The notes: generated by a model not told the origin, from the sequence alone. Positions 49,417-58,762 are shown, counted from the first letter of the stretch. The stretch: DNA of 64,000 nucleotides from Moorella sp. Hama-1 (GCF_023734095.1 NZ_AP024620.1:3096501-3160500), one strand, 5' to 3'. Program-made: numbers and translations.

Positions 49417-50145
49417 TTAGCGCCGGGCTTCCTGCCTTACAGCTAACATAAACTTCGGCAGGGCCAGGGTTCTTTTGACCCGTTTTGGTTCTTTAATGAC
49501 TCGATAGAGCCACTCGAGATTTAATCGCTGCATCCAGAGCGGCGCCCGCTGCACCCGGCCGGCCAGGACATCGAAGCTGCCACCCACACCCATGGCCACC
49601 GGCACCTGGAGTTCCTGGAGGTGGGCGGCGATCCAGTACTCCTGCTTGGGGGCGCCCAGGCCCACCAGGAGGATGTGGGGCCGGGCCGCCTGGATCTCGG
49701 CCACCAGGATGGGCATGGCGTCCGGGCCCAGGTAACCGTGGCTGGTACCGGCGATGATCAGGCCCGGGTGTTCCTGCTGCAGCCGCTTGGCCGCAGCCGC
49801 CGCCACGCCGGGGGCGGCGCCGTAGAGAAAAAAACGCCACCCCTGCCTGGCGCCCTCGGCCGCCAGGGCCTGGAGGAGATCAATGCCCGTTACCCGCTCC
49901 GGCAGGGGGGTGCCCAGGCTCCGGGCCGCCCAGAGGATACCGGAGCCGTCGGCCGTCACCAGGTCGGCGCTGTTGATGACCTCCTGCAGCCGCGGCTCCC
50001 GGTAGGCCAGGTAGGCTATTTCGGCATTCATAGTGACAATGTGGTGAGACGAACCGGAGGCGATAAAATCGCCCACCCTGGCGACGGCAGCCGCCAGGGT
50101 GAGGGCGTCGACCCGGTTCCCCAGAATGGTAGTTGACATAAGCAT
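49417..50145 (-). CDS. WecG/TagA/CpsF-family glycosyltransferase
   Basis: 242 aa from ATG 50145 (AAGGGG upstream; ATG 50139 also possible). MSTTILGNRVDALTLAAAV, MNAEIAYLAYREPRLQEVIN, VTADGSGILWAAR, and LLVGLGAPKQEYWIAAHLQEL are the family blocks (GT26). TagA adds N-acetylmannosamine to lipid-linked GlcNAc, the first committed step of wall teichoic acid; WecG homologues make other wall polymers. With the LCP gene upstream it points to synthesis and attachment of a secondary wall polymer, which SLH domains bind. Confidence 0.88.
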   Translation of the reverse strand: MLMSTTILGNRVDALTLAAAVARVGDFIASGSSHHIVTMNAEIAYLAYREPRLQEVINSADLVTADGSGILWAARSLGTPLPERVTGIDLLQALAAEGARQGWRFFLYGAAPGVAAAAAKRLQQEHPGLIIAGTSHGYLGPDAMPILVAEIQAARPHILLVGLGAPKQEYWIAAHLQELQVPVAMGVGGSFDVLAGRVQRAPLWMQRLNLEWLYRVIKEPKRVKRTLALPKFMLAVRQEARR

Positions 50146-50284
50146 CGAGCCCCTTGCTCCTAAACAAGCCTTATTTACTTGCCGAAGGCGTTCCCTGCTA
50201 ACGCCGTACCAACAGCCGGGTAGCTCCACCCCGCCGGGCGGGCTATCACGTCAGCTGTTCGGACCCGGTATTCCCCTGCGACCC

Positions 50285-51244
50285 CTAGCGCAGTTTGGGA
50301 ATGGAAGCCAGGATGCCGGGCAATTTCTGCTGGTCGATGATATAGTAGCTGATGCCGCCTACATACTTCCCTTCACCGGGGATCATGTAGGTATTTACGG
50401 CGCTGCCATTCAGATTCTTCATGCTCAGGGCCAGGGAGAGCATTTCTTTGACACTCAAGTTGGTCTTGACGTCTTTGCTGATTTCAGCGACCAGTTTGGG
50501 TATTTTTGGAATGGTGCTCAATTTCAGGGTTTGATCAATAATGGCTTTCATAAACTTCTGCTGGCGGCCGATCCTGGTAATATCCCCTTCGGGGTCATAA
50601 CGAAAGCGGACATAGGCCAGGGCGTCGTAGCCGTTCAAGTGCTGGAACCCCGGCTTGAGATTGATGTTCTCTTCCGGATAGTACATGCGTTTATCGACGT
50701 CGATGTCCACCCCGCCCAGGATGTCAATGATCTGCTGGAAGTCCTGGAAGTTGACCTCCACGTACTTGTCGACGTGGGTCCCCAGGAGGTTGTTGATGGT
50801 GTCCAGCAGGAGCTGGGGACCGCCGTAGGCATGGGCGGCGTTAATTTTATCATAACCGTGACCGGGGATCTGCACCCGGCTGTCCCGGGGAATGGAGAGA
50901 ATGTCGACCCCGGGTTTTTCCGGGTCCAGGGTAGCCAGCATAATGGTATCCGACCGGGAGGGCTCGTTGGGTACGCGCTGATCGACGCCGATGAGAAGGA
51001 TAGTCTCCGGTTTGCCCGGCGCCGCCTCGGCGGTACCACTGCTGCCCTGTAGCCCCTGACCGGTGGTCAGGCCCCCGGTCAGCCAGAGGCCGGCTACCTT
51101 GTAGCCGGCGTAGGCGAAGGCGGCAAAGGTTATTAACGCCAGGGTTATTAAACCGGCAATGAGGGGCAGGGAACTACGTCGTTTCTGAGCCCGGGCCGCG
51201 CCTCCATCCCACATCCCGGTTTGATACTGGTCACGCATGGCCAT
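50285..51244 (-). CDS. LytR-CpsA-Psr (LCP) family wall-polymer ligase
   Basis: 319 aa from ATG 51244 (GGGGG 8 nt upstream; ATG 51259 also in frame). One N-terminal membrane helix (LIAGLITLALITFAAFAYAG). LCP domain with ILLIGVDQR, SDTIMLATLDPEKPGVDILSIPRDSRV, HGYDKINAAHAYGG and YVRFRYDPEGDITRIGRQQ, holding the conserved Arg/Asp that bind polyprenyl pyrophosphate. It transfers anionic wall polymers from lipid carrier to peptidoglycan. Same strand and 139 bp upstream of the WecG/TagA gene, probably co-transcribed. Confidence 0.9.
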   Translation of the reverse strand: MAMRDQYQTGMWDGGAARAQKRRSSLPLIAGLITLALITFAAFAYAGYKVAGLWLTGGLTTGQGLQGSSGTAEAAPGKPETILLIGVDQRVPNEPSRSDTIMLATLDPEKPGVDILSIPRDSRVQIPGHGYDKINAAHAYGGPQLLLDTINNLLGTHVDKYVEVNFQDFQQIIDILGGVDIDVDKRMYYPEENINLKPGFQHLNGYDALAYVRFRYDPEGDITRIGRQQKFMKAIIDQTLKLSTIPKIPKLVAEISKDVKTNLSVKEMLSLALSMKNLNGSAVNTYMIPGEGKYVGGISYYIIDQQKLPGILASIPKLR

Positions 51245-51562
51245 CTGTTTTTCCCCCATATAGCATATAGACGAAGATTTAGTCCCTCGGGTTCCACCTG
51301 TCCGTAAAAATTTTTACGAGTTCCCCGCTGGTCCTGTCTGGAGCCGGTTTTTAGTATAACAGAACATGCCTTGTTTGTATAGCAGGTGGTATGGGCTTAT
51401 CCGGGACGGCAGTAAGCCGGGCGCCCACTTTACGTAAACTACCGCCTTATACCTTCGCCCCTGGCAACCGGTTTCCAAACCCCGGCGGCGATAGCAATAC
51501 CAGCTCTATAGTTTTTTTGTCACCGCAAGGGTAAATAATTGCAATTTTTTATCAAACTATAA

Positions 51563-51592
51563 TTCACAAAGTAAGTCTTGTTGTGGTATAAT
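51563..51592 (+). promoter_or_regulatory. Promoter of the 61-aa gene
   Basis: TTCACA (51563-51568), 18-bp spacer, TATAAT (51587-51592). The remaining part of the 51245-51562 gap shows no gene and presumably carries the LCP promoter on the other strand. Confidence 0.65.
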
Positions 51593-51688
51593 ATAAGCGG
51601 GGGAAATGAGAAATACTATTTCCTAAATGAATCTAGTTTTCCCGCAGTTCCCCCACTACTTATAAATACGGAAAGGAGGCAAGAAAAG

Positions 51689-51874
51689 ATGATCAAGGAC
51701 ATCCAGCGTAATCTCCTCCGCGAACGCCAGGCGCTTTTGGAACAGTGGGCCTATGCCCCGGAAAGGGACCGGCCCCACTTGCTCGTCAGGCTCATGGATA
51801 TCGACGAGCAGCTTGAACTGGGCAAAGTGAAAAGCAAGCCCCGGACCAGGCTTCCCAAGCGAAATGTGGTCTAG
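51689..51874 (+). CDS. 61-aa helical protein, unknown function
   Basis: MIKDIQRNLLRERQALLEQW..., highly charged, predicted as two helices (HLLVRLMDIDEQLELGKVK) with a basic tail (KPRTRLPKRNVV). ATG 51689 follows AAAGGAGG by 10 nt. It has its own good promoter and a strong terminator, so it is a monocistronic, probably well-expressed gene. It resembles spore-related or DNA/RNA-associated small proteins only in general character; no family recognised. Confidence 0.7.
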   Translation: MIKDIQRNLLRERQALLEQWAYAPERDRPHLLVRLMDIDEQLELGKVKSKPRTRLPKRNVV

Positions 51875-51880
51875 GAGGAG

Positions 51881-51920
51881 AGAAAGGGCGCGTGAGTTTA
51901 TCCCGCGCCCTTTCTATTTG
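51881..51920 (+). terminator. Strong terminator after the 61-aa gene
   Basis: AGAAAGGGCGCG (51881-51892), 11-nt loop, CGCGCCCTTTCT (51904-51915), then ATTTG. A perfect 12-bp stem. With A on the left arm and T on the right it may act in both directions. Confidence 0.85.
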
Positions 51921-52045
51921 TGGCCTTGCGACCCCTGGCCCTTACAGCCCGGGTGGTCCCTCCGGCCGCCTGGGCACCTGCGCCCAGGCGGCCGGCCCAT
52001 TGGGCTGACTGGCGGCTACCTGCCATTTATCTATCATGCCTGGTC

Positions 52046-52636
52046 TTATCCTTTACTCCCCTGAAGGCCCCGTAAAAGCAGATCAATAACCGCATCGGCC
52101 AGGGCTGGCAGGCCGTTTGTCGCCGGGTCGTTGAATAGCTGGTGCCCCACAGCGGCGATGAACCCGGTAACCATAACGGCCGCCAGTTGCGGGTTAACCG
52201 GGCGCATCTCGCCCTGGTCAACTGCTGCCTGCAGCCGCCTGCCTAAACGGCGCAGCTTTTCCTGCTGGATTTGGAAAAGCAGCCGCTGGGTGGCGGCATC
52301 CACCGGCGGGTGGTCGCTTAAAATAATTCTGGCAATTTCCTGATGGACCTGGAAGTGCTCCAGACTTTCGCCGATTAACCGCCGCAGGAAGCCTTCCAGG
52401 CTTTCTTCTTCCCGGCATACCCTGCGCAGGTGTTCCAGGTAAGTGTTGAAGATGTGAACCAGCAGTTGCTGGAAGAGTTCCTTCTTGCTGGGGAAATACT
52501 CGTAGATGGTCCCCTTCCCTACCCCGGCGGCGGTGGCGATATCGGCGATGCGGGCCTGGTGAAAGCCCTGATCAGCGAAAACCTTGGTGGCTGCCGCCAG
52601 GATCTGCTGGCGTTTATCCCCTGCTTCCCGGCTCAT
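52046..52636 (-). CDS. TetR-family repressor of the RND efflux operon
   Basis: 196 aa from ATG 52636 (GAGGGGGG upstream). N-terminal HTH: QILAAATKVFADQGFHQARI and AAGVGKGTIYEYFPSKKELF. C-terminal domain like FadR/AcrR-type TetR_C (GEMRPVNPQLAAVMVTGFI). Last gene of the adaptor-pump-regulator operon, 37 bp after the pump stop. It is likely to bind TTGACC-N8-GGTCAA upstream of the operon. Confidence 0.88.
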   Translation of the reverse strand: MSREAGDKRQQILAAATKVFADQGFHQARIADIATAAGVGKGTIYEYFPSKKELFQQLLVHIFNTYLEHLRRVCREEESLEGFLRRLIGESLEHFQVHQEIARIILSDHPPVDAATQRLLFQIQQEKLRRLGRRLQAAVDQGEMRPVNPQLAAVMVTGFIAAVGHQLFNDPATNGLPALADAVIDLLLRGLQGSKG

Positions 52637-52673
52637 CCGCTGCCCCCCTCCCCCTTTTTGATCTATTCCCCAA

Positions 52674-55600
52674 TTAACCAGCCGTGGTTCCCGGACCGGT
52701 TCCCGCCGGGGCTGTTTTTTCCCGGCGCCGGGAAAGGTGCAGGAAGCGGCCCAGGCGCTGGCCCAGGTCTTCAAAGAGCGTATAGAGAACCGGCAACAGG
52801 ACCAGGGTCAGGATGGTGGACACCGTGAGGCCGCCGATGACGGCGGTGCCCAGGCCGGCGTTCATCTCTGCCCCTTCACCGATGCCCATGGCCAGGGGCA
52901 GCATCGCCAGGATGGTTACCAGGGCGGTCATTAAAATCGGCCGCAGGCGGTTACCGCCGGCGATTAGGATGGCCTCACGGCGCGGTGTACCCCGGCGGCG
53001 CAGGATGTTGATATAGTCCACCAGGACAATGGCGTTGGAGAGGACAATACCCACCAGCATGATGATCCCCATGAAGACCACCACGTCAAAGGTACGGCCG
53101 GTGGCCAGGAGGGCCAGGATAACCCCGGTGATGGCCACCGGGATGGCGAACATGATGACAAAGGGATGGAGCAGGGATTCAAACTGGGCCGCCATGATCA
53201 TGTATACCAGGGCAATGGCCAGGAGCAAAGCCAGTCCCAGTTGACCGAAGGTTTCCATCATCATTTGGTTCTGGCCGGTATACTCGATGCTGTAGCCGGG
53301 CGGGAGGCTGATCCCGGCAACCTCCCGGCGGATGTCCTGCATAACCGCTCCCAGGGGGCGGTCGCCCAGGTTGGCGGTGATGCTGGCCACCCGGTCCTGG
53401 TTATAGCGGTTAATGGTGCTGGGGGTGGTATCCATCTGCAGGCTGGCGATTTCTTTCAAGGGCACCTGGGTTCCCCTGGGGGAGGGTACCATCAAATTGG
53501 CCAGGCTGTTCAGATCCTGGCGCCTGTCCGCCGGCAACTGGACGCGGATGTCGTACTCATCGCCGCCGACCCGGTAACGGCTGGCCACCTGGCCCCCCAC
53601 TGCCGTGGAAACGGTGGCCGCAATCTGGGCCGCGCCCAGGTTGTACAGGGCGGCCCTGTCACGGTCGACCAGGATTTCTACCTGGGGCCGCCCCCGGGTG
53701 ATGCTGCTGTCCACGGCCACCGTGCCCGGCACCCGGGCCACTGCTTCCTGGACCTTTTCCGCCAGATCCTGCAGGACCTTTAGATCGTCACCATGGATAT
53801 CCACCTGAACAGGTGACTGCCCCGTACTGCCCATAAAAGATGAGGCGGGCGTTACGGTAATCCTCGCCCCGGCAATGCCGGCCACCGACCGGCGGATGGC
53901 CGCCGCCACCTCGTCGGCACTCCGCTGCCGCTGCTTTAAGGGTACCAGGGTCAAATTGATATTGGCCATTTCCGGGGTTTCGCCACCCAGAAAGGAACTC
54001 TGGCCGCCGCCGCTGCCGATTTCCTGGTAGATGCTCTGGATTTCCGGTTGCTGCTGGATCAGTTTAACTATCCTGTCGGTCATGGCCGCTGTGGTTGCCA
54101 GTTCCGTTCCCCGGGGCAACTCGATGGTCATGCTGATGCTCCCCTCATCCGTCTGGGGCATAAATTCAAAGCCCACGGCCGGCGCCAGGGCCAGGCTGCC
54201 CACAAAAACAAGGAGCACGGCAGCCACCACCATTTTGCGGTGGTTTAGAGCCCAGGCCAGGAAACGACGGTAGGAATCGCTCAACCGGGTCATCCAGTAC
54301 CCGGTGACCAGGTGCTGCCAAAAGCCCCGGGCCGCCGTGGCTTCCGGCGGCAATGTACCCTTAAGGATCCGGGAAGCCAGGGCCGGGGTAACCGACAGGG
54401 AGACCGCCAGGGAGGCCAGAAGGGAACAGGTCACCGTCAGGGCCAGGGGCCCGAAGATCTGGGCCGCCAGGCCTTCAACAAAAGCCATAGGTAAAAAGAC
54501 ACCAACCGTTGTCAGGGTGGAAGCCACCACCGCCATGGTCACTTCCTGGGCGCCGCCGGCCGCTGCTGCCATGGCGTCCTCCCCTCCCTGGCGGTGGCGG
54601 TAGATGTTATCAAAAACGACGATGGCATCGTCGACCATCCGGCCTATCCCCAGGGAGAGGCCCCCCAGGGTCATCATGTTCAGGGTCATGTGGTTGAAAT
54701 AGAGCAGGACAAAGGTAGTAATCACCGAGATAGGGATGGTCAGGCCGATGATAATGGTACTGCGGAAATTGCGTAAAAAGAGAAAAATAATCAACATGGC
54801 CAGCAGGCCGCCCAGGATCATATCCCGGTAGACGGTGTTGATGGAAGCCTCGATATACTTTGACTGGTCATTTACCGGTTCAATGGTCACCCCGGGCGGA
54901 AGTTCCTGCTGCAGCTCCTGGAGGGCTTTTTTGACGGCATGGGATATCTGGACGGTATTGCCGTTGGTCTGTTTCTGGATGGACAGGCCGATGGCCGGTT
55001 TACCGTCGAAAAGAGCAACCTGCTTCTGCTCGGCTGTCGTATCCCTGACCGTAGCCACATCGCCCAGGTGCACCACCGCTCCCGCGGGGGTGGTAAGACC
55101 TACCTGGCGTATCTGGTCCAGGCTGTTAAACTCCCCGTTAACCCGCACCAGGACTTTTTTCCCAGCGTCAGTCACCTGGCCGCCGGAGGAGGTTATATTC
55201 TCCGCCTGCAGGGCCTGGACCACCTGGCTGATGGAGAGGCCGAAGGTCTGCAGGCGGCCCGGGTCCACCAGGACCTGGATTTCCCGCTGCAGGCCGCCGG
55301 TGACATTGACCGCGGCCACCCCGTCCAGGCGTTCCAGGCGGTTCTTGACGGTGTTTTCAGCAATATCTTTGAGCCGCTGCTGGTCCAGGTCGCCGTGCAT
55401 GGCCAGGGTCATTACCGGGAACATATTGGGATCCATCTTCATGACCATGGGCTTATCCACCCCGTCAGGGAGACGGCCCTCGATCTGGTCAACCTTTTCG
55501 CGTATGTTCAGGGTGGCAAAATCCATATCCTGGCCCCAGTTAAACTCCAGGATGATGACGGAGCTCCCGGACATGCTCATGGACTGGATATTCTTAATTC

Positions 55601-55826
55601 CCTGGACTGTCCCCAGGGCGTCCTCCAGGGGCTGGGTTACCGTCTTTTCGATCTCCTCGGGGCCGGCTCCACTATAGGAGGTAATCACAGCAGCGTAGGG
55701 CAACTTCATATCAGGTAAAAGGTCGACCTTCAGGCGGGACAGGGACACCACACCCATGAGGATGACCACCAGGACCACCATGGTTAAAGCTACCGGGCGT
55801 TTGATGACTGCCTGGGACCAGTTCAT
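52674..55826 (-). CDS. RND-family multidrug efflux pump (AcrB/SwrC type)
   Basis: 1050 aa, full length, 12 predicted membrane helices in two homologous halves with two large outer loops. Recognisable blocks: RPVALTMVVLVVILMGVVSL, LPDMKLPYAAVITSYSGAGP, the TM4 relay GIGRMVDDAIVVFDNIYRH with the Asp pair, and the second-half repeat GIVLSNAIVLVDYINILRRRG. Proton-driven export. In a one-membrane Firmicute these pumps (for example SwrC) expel surfactants or lipophilic toxins without an outer-membrane channel. Start overlaps the adaptor stop by 4 nt (ATGA). Confidence 0.92.
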   Translation of the reverse strand: MNWSQAVIKRPVALTMVVLVVILMGVVSLSRLKVDLLPDMKLPYAAVITSYSGAGPEEIEKTVTQPLEDALGTVQGIKNIQSMSMSGSSVIILEFNWGQDMDFATLNIREKVDQIEGRLPDGVDKPMVMKMDPNMFPVMTLAMHGDLDQQRLKDIAENTVKNRLERLDGVAAVNVTGGLQREIQVLVDPGRLQTFGLSISQVVQALQAENITSSGGQVTDAGKKVLVRVNGEFNSLDQIRQVGLTTPAGAVVHLGDVATVRDTTAEQKQVALFDGKPAIGLSIQKQTNGNTVQISHAVKKALQELQQELPPGVTIEPVNDQSKYIEASINTVYRDMILGGLLAMLIIFLFLRNFRSTIIIGLTIPISVITTFVLLYFNHMTLNMMTLGGLSLGIGRMVDDAIVVFDNIYRHRQGGEDAMAAAAGGAQEVTMAVVASTLTTVGVFLPMAFVEGLAAQIFGPLALTVTCSLLASLAVSLSVTPALASRILKGTLPPEATAARGFWQHLVTGYWMTRLSDSYRRFLAWALNHRKMVVAAVLLVFVGSLALAPAVGFEFMPQTDEGSISMTIELPRGTELATTAAMTDRIVKLIQQQPEIQSIYQEIGSGGGQSSFLGGETPEMANINLTLVPLKQRQRSADEVAAAIRRSVAGIAGARITVTPASSFMGSTGQSPVQVDIHGDDLKVLQDLAEKVQEAVARVPGTVAVDSSITRGRPQVEILVDRDRAALYNLGAAQIAATVSTAVGGQVASRYRVGGDEYDIRVQLPADRRQDLNSLANLMVPSPRGTQVPLKEIASLQMDTTPSTINRYNQDRVASITANLGDRPLGAVMQDIRREVAGISLPPGYSIEYTGQNQMMMETFGQLGLALLLAIALVYMIMAAQFESLLHPFVIMFAIPVAITGVILALLATGRTFDVVVFMGIIMLVGIVLSNAIVLVDYINILRRRGTPRREAILIAGGNRLRPILMTALVTILAMLPLAMGIGEGAEMNAGLGTAVIGGLTVSTILTLVLLPVLYTLFEDLGQRLGRFLHLSRRREKTAPAGTGPGTTAG

Positions 55827-57040
55827 GCTTGCGGCCCCCCGTTCACTATTTGTACCGGCTGGCTTTCATTGACAAAGTCCTGGCCCTTGACGATAATGGT
55901 CGTTCCTTCGTTCAGGCCCTTCAAGATCTCGATGTTCCGGCCGTCGTCGATGCCGGTGGTAACCACCTGGCCTACGGCCTTGCCGCCGGCGACCGTGTAG
56001 ACGATGCTCTGGCCGCTGCGGTTAACGACGGCATTCTTCGGCACCAGAAGGGCGTTCTGCACCTCCCTGGTCTGGAAGACCACCGTGGCGGCCATACCCG
56101 GTTTTACTTCCGCCGGGGCGTCAGGAATAGCCACCTTAACGCTGTACAGGCGCGTGCTTTTATCGGCAGCCGGGCTGCTGCTGGCGACGCTGCCCTCCAG
56201 GGCTTTATTCCCCGCCGCCGGCACTTCTACGCTTACCTTCTTTCCTACCTGGAGGTAATTGATGTCCTCCTCGGTTACGTTGATCTCCACCTGGAGGTCG
56301 CCGGTGGTTACCAGGGTGACCACCGCTCCCTGGGCCGTCTCCCCCGGTTCCAGGAGGCGTGCGGCCACTACCCCGTCAACAGGAGCCTTTATGTAACAAT
56401 TATCCAGGGCCACTTGCGCCTGGCGTACGGCCGCCTCCGCCGTGGCGATTTGGGCCTGGGAGGATGCCAGGCCGGCCCGGGCGGCCTCCAGGGCGCCCTG
56501 GGCCGCAGCCAGGTTCTCTTTGCTGGCGGCAGCGGCCGTGCGGGCGGCGTCCAGCTGCTGCTGGGAGGCGGCTCCCTGGTCGTAAAGGGTCTGGATGCGC
56601 TGCAGGTTGGCGGCATCCAGGCCGGCCTGGGCTTCAGCCTGCTTCACCCGGGCCTCGGCCTGTTTGATCCCGGCTTCAGCCTGGGCCGGGGCGGTCCCGG
56701 CCTGTTCCATGCCGGCCCGGGCCTGGGCCAGGCGGGCGGCGGCGTCACTGTCGTCCAGCTGGGCGATAACCTGGCCCCGGCTGACCCGGTCGCCGACGTT
56801 TACCAGCACGGCCTTCAGTTTGCCCGGCAGGGCGGCGGTGACATTGATGGTCGTGCCGGCCTGGACTGTACCCGTGACCCGGGCCGGCTGGGTGATGGCG
56901 CCCCGGGTAACTTTGGCTACTTCTACCGGCACCTTCTGGCTCTCTGCCTGGCCGGGCGGTTTTTGGCCGCAACCTGCGGCTAGTACGGTCACCAGGAAAA
57001 GGGCCAGGATTAGATAAGTAATTCTCCCCTTGAACCCCAC
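55823..57040 (-). CDS. RND periplasmic adaptor-type lipoprotein (membrane fusion protein)
   Basis: 405 aa. Lipoprotein signal with lipobox LAAGC at about 20-24. Lipoyl half GTINVTAALPGKLKAVLVNV, a long Ala/Gln coiled coil (GIKQAEARVKQAEAQAG...), second lipoyl half CYIKAPVDGVVAARLLEPGE, then beta-barrel and membrane-proximal domains (GMAATVVFQTREV; GRNIEILKGLNEGTTIIVKG). Lipid anchoring on the outer face of the membrane replaces the periplasmic position. First gene of the operon. Confidence 0.92.
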   Translation of the reverse strand: MGFKGRITYLILALFLVTVLAAGCGQKPPGQAESQKVPVEVAKVTRGAITQPARVTGTVQAGTTINVTAALPGKLKAVLVNVGDRVSRGQVIAQLDDSDAAARLAQARAGMEQAGTAPAQAEAGIKQAEARVKQAEAQAGLDAANLQRIQTLYDQGAASQQQLDAARTAAAASKENLAAAQGALEAARAGLASSQAQIATAEAAVRQAQVALDNCYIKAPVDGVVAARLLEPGETAQGAVVTLVTTGDLQVEINVTEEDINYLQVGKKVSVEVPAAGNKALEGSVASSSPAADKSTRLYSVKVAIPDAPAEVKPGMAATVVFQTREVQNALLVPKNAVVNRSGQSIVYTVAGGKAVGQVVTTGIDDGRNIEILKGLNEGTTIIVKGQDFVNESQPVQIVNGGPQA

Positions 57041-57092
57041 GGTTTTCCCCCTCCGAAATGAGATGTGGGAGGTGAGAGGTGGGATGCTCGTC

Positions 57093-57206
57093 GAAACTGG
57101 CTGCGCCAGTTTCAGACTAAAGCCCTGCCTCTCATTTCTCCCGTTCGTTGGTGGCGGCTTGCCACTATGTTTGACTCCACCCTAAATTGACCGGACGGTC
57201 GGTCAA
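57093..57206. promoter_or_regulatory. RND operon control region: hairpin and TetR operator
   Basis: TTGACC-N8-GGTCAA at 57187-57206 is a 20-bp inverted repeat of TetR-operator form about 150 bp before the adaptor start. GAAACTGGC-tgc-GCCAGTTTC at 57093-57113 is a perfect 9-bp hairpin in the leader. The first is the probable repressor site; the second may be a transcript hairpin. Confidence 0.6.
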
Positions 57207-57284
57207 CAAAAACCATCATAGCATATTCATGGCAGGAGGATCAATGCTTACTATTTTAATTATGGGTAAACTTTTTGGGCCATA

Positions 57285-57319
57285 TTTAAAGGGTACCTCC
57301 CCTGCCGGGAAAGGTACCC
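57285..57319 (-). terminator. Terminator after mbl
   Basis: GGGTACC at 57291-57297 and GGTACCC at 57313-57319 form a 7-bp stem; on the minus strand TTTAAATATG follows. It ends the spoIIID-mbl transcript. Confidence 0.65.
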
Positions 57320-57335
57320 CTGCCATACCTACCTT

Positions 57336-58367
57336 TTAATTGCGCAGGCGCCGGCCCTCCGAGGGGTTGCTCTGTTTTAATACCCCCAGCATGGTCAGGG
57401 CTTTGCCGGTCCCCAGGGCGACGCAGGAGATGGGGTCGTCAGCGATGTGGACCGGCAGGCCTGTCTCCTCGCTCAAGAGAACGTCGATACCGCGGATCAG
57501 GCTGCCGCCGCCGGTCATGACGATCCCCTTGTTGACCAGGTCGGCGGCGAGTTCCGGGGGCGTCTGCTCCAGGACCTCCTTCACCGCGCCGACAATCTGC
57601 TGGATTGGTTCCTGGAGGGCGGTATAGATCTCCTGGGAAGTGATGTTCACCGTCTTGGGCAGGCCGGTCACCAGGTCACGGCCGCGGATGTCCATATTCT
57701 CCCCCGCTCCGATGGAGCGGTGGACCGTGCCGATTTTTATCTTTAGTTCCTCAGCACTGCGTTCGCCGATCATCAGGTTGTGTTCGCGGCGGATAAAACG
57801 AACGATGGCTTCATCTAACTTGTCCCCGGCCACCCGCAGGGAGCTGCTGCAGACGATCCCCCCCAGGGAGAGGACGGCGATGTCGGTAGTGCCGCCGCCG
57901 ATATCCACCACCATGGAACCGCTGGGCTCGGCAATATCCAGCCCCGCCCCCAGGGCCGCCGCCAGGGGTTCTTCAATGACAAAGGCCTGTTTGGCCCCTG
58001 CCTGGAGGGCTGCCTGGCGTACGGCCCGCTCCTCCACCCCGGTGACCCCGGAGGGTATACAGACCATGACCCGCGGTCGGAGCAGGCCCTGGCGGCCGCA
58101 GGCTTTATCTATAAAGTAGCGCAACATCTTTTCCGTGCTGTCGTAGTCGGCGATCACCCCGTCCCGCAGGGGGCGCAGGGCGATGATGTTTCCCGGCGTC
58201 CGGCCCAGCATGCGCCGGGCTTCTTCCCCCACAGCGAAAATCTGACCGCTGTCCCGGTCCAGGGCGACTACCGAGGGCTCCCGGAGGACAATCCCCTTGC
58301 CCTGCAGGTAGACCAGGACGCTGGCCGTACCCAGATCTATGCCTATATCCTGACCCAAGCCGAACAT
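57336..58367 (-). CDS. mbl: MreB-like rod-shape protein, Mbl
   Basis: 343 aa from ATG 58367 (GGAAGGGAA upstream; ATG 58397 also in frame). Actin fold: phosphate-1 loop GIDLGTASVLVYL, connect-1, phosphate-2 VVDIGGGTTDIAVL, and adenosine motif GIVMTGGGSLIRGID. MreB/Mbl filaments guide cell-wall synthesis machinery in elongation. Position directly after spoIIID as in Bacillus argues for mbl over mreB. Normal length. Confidence 0.9.
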   Translation of the reverse strand: MFGLGQDIGIDLGTASVLVYLQGKGIVLREPSVVALDRDSGQIFAVGEEARRMLGRTPGNIIALRPLRDGVIADYDSTEKMLRYFIDKACGRQGLLRPRVMVCIPSGVTGVEERAVRQAALQAGAKQAFVIEEPLAAALGAGLDIAEPSGSMVVDIGGGTTDIAVLSLGGIVCSSSLRVAGDKLDEAIVRFIRREHNLMIGERSAEELKIKIGTVHRSIGAGENMDIRGRDLVTGLPKTVNITSQEIYTALQEPIQQIVGAVKEVLEQTPPELAADLVNKGIVMTGGGSLIRGIDVLLSEETGLPVHIADDPISCVALGTGKALTMLGVLKQSNPSEGRRLRN

Positions 58368-58443
58368 ATGAGCTATTCCCTTCCTCTCCCATGGCAATGC
58401 TGGTATATATTCGCCAGTAGAGGAAGGAATTCCTGTCGGTTCG

Positions 58444-58701
58444 TCAGGAAACTTGGGTTTCTTTATATTTTTTCCGGGTGGCCTCCCCGCCGCGCAGGTG
58501 GCGCTCGGCCTTGTTGGTATTGAGGACGGCCCGCACCTCCCGGGCCAGGGCCAGATTTATCTTGGGCAGACGTTCAGCTACGTCCTTGTGGACGGTGCTC
58601 TTGCTGACACTAAAAGCAGAAGCCGCCTGGCGTACAGTACAACGGTACTCTACGATGTAGGCGGCTATCTGCAATACCCTTTCCCGTATATAATCCTGCA
58701 T
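58444..58701 (-). CDS. spoIIID: Sporulation transcriptional regulator SpoIIID
   Basis: 85 aa. MQDYIRERVLQIAAYIVEYRCTVRQAASAFSVSKSTVHKDV has the helix-turn-helix with the highly conserved VSKSTVHKD motif, and the basic C-terminal helix (LNTNKAERHLRGGEATRKKY) that also touches DNA. It acts in the mother cell under sigma E, switching genes toward sigma K. Followed by mbl. Confidence 0.95.
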   Translation of the reverse strand: MQDYIRERVLQIAAYIVEYRCTVRQAASAFSVSKSTVHKDVAERLPKINLALAREVRAVLNTNKAERHLRGGEATRKKYKETQVS

Positions 58702-58762
58702 GGGGGCAGCCTCCCAATTTCAAGTCGTTATAATTTTATTGACAGGCTGCCGAAAAAAGAAC

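Noticed and set aside
55829-56983. 384-codon plus-strand open frame
   Set aside because: Shadow of the adaptor gene, rich in His/Gly/Arg as expected for an antisense frame.
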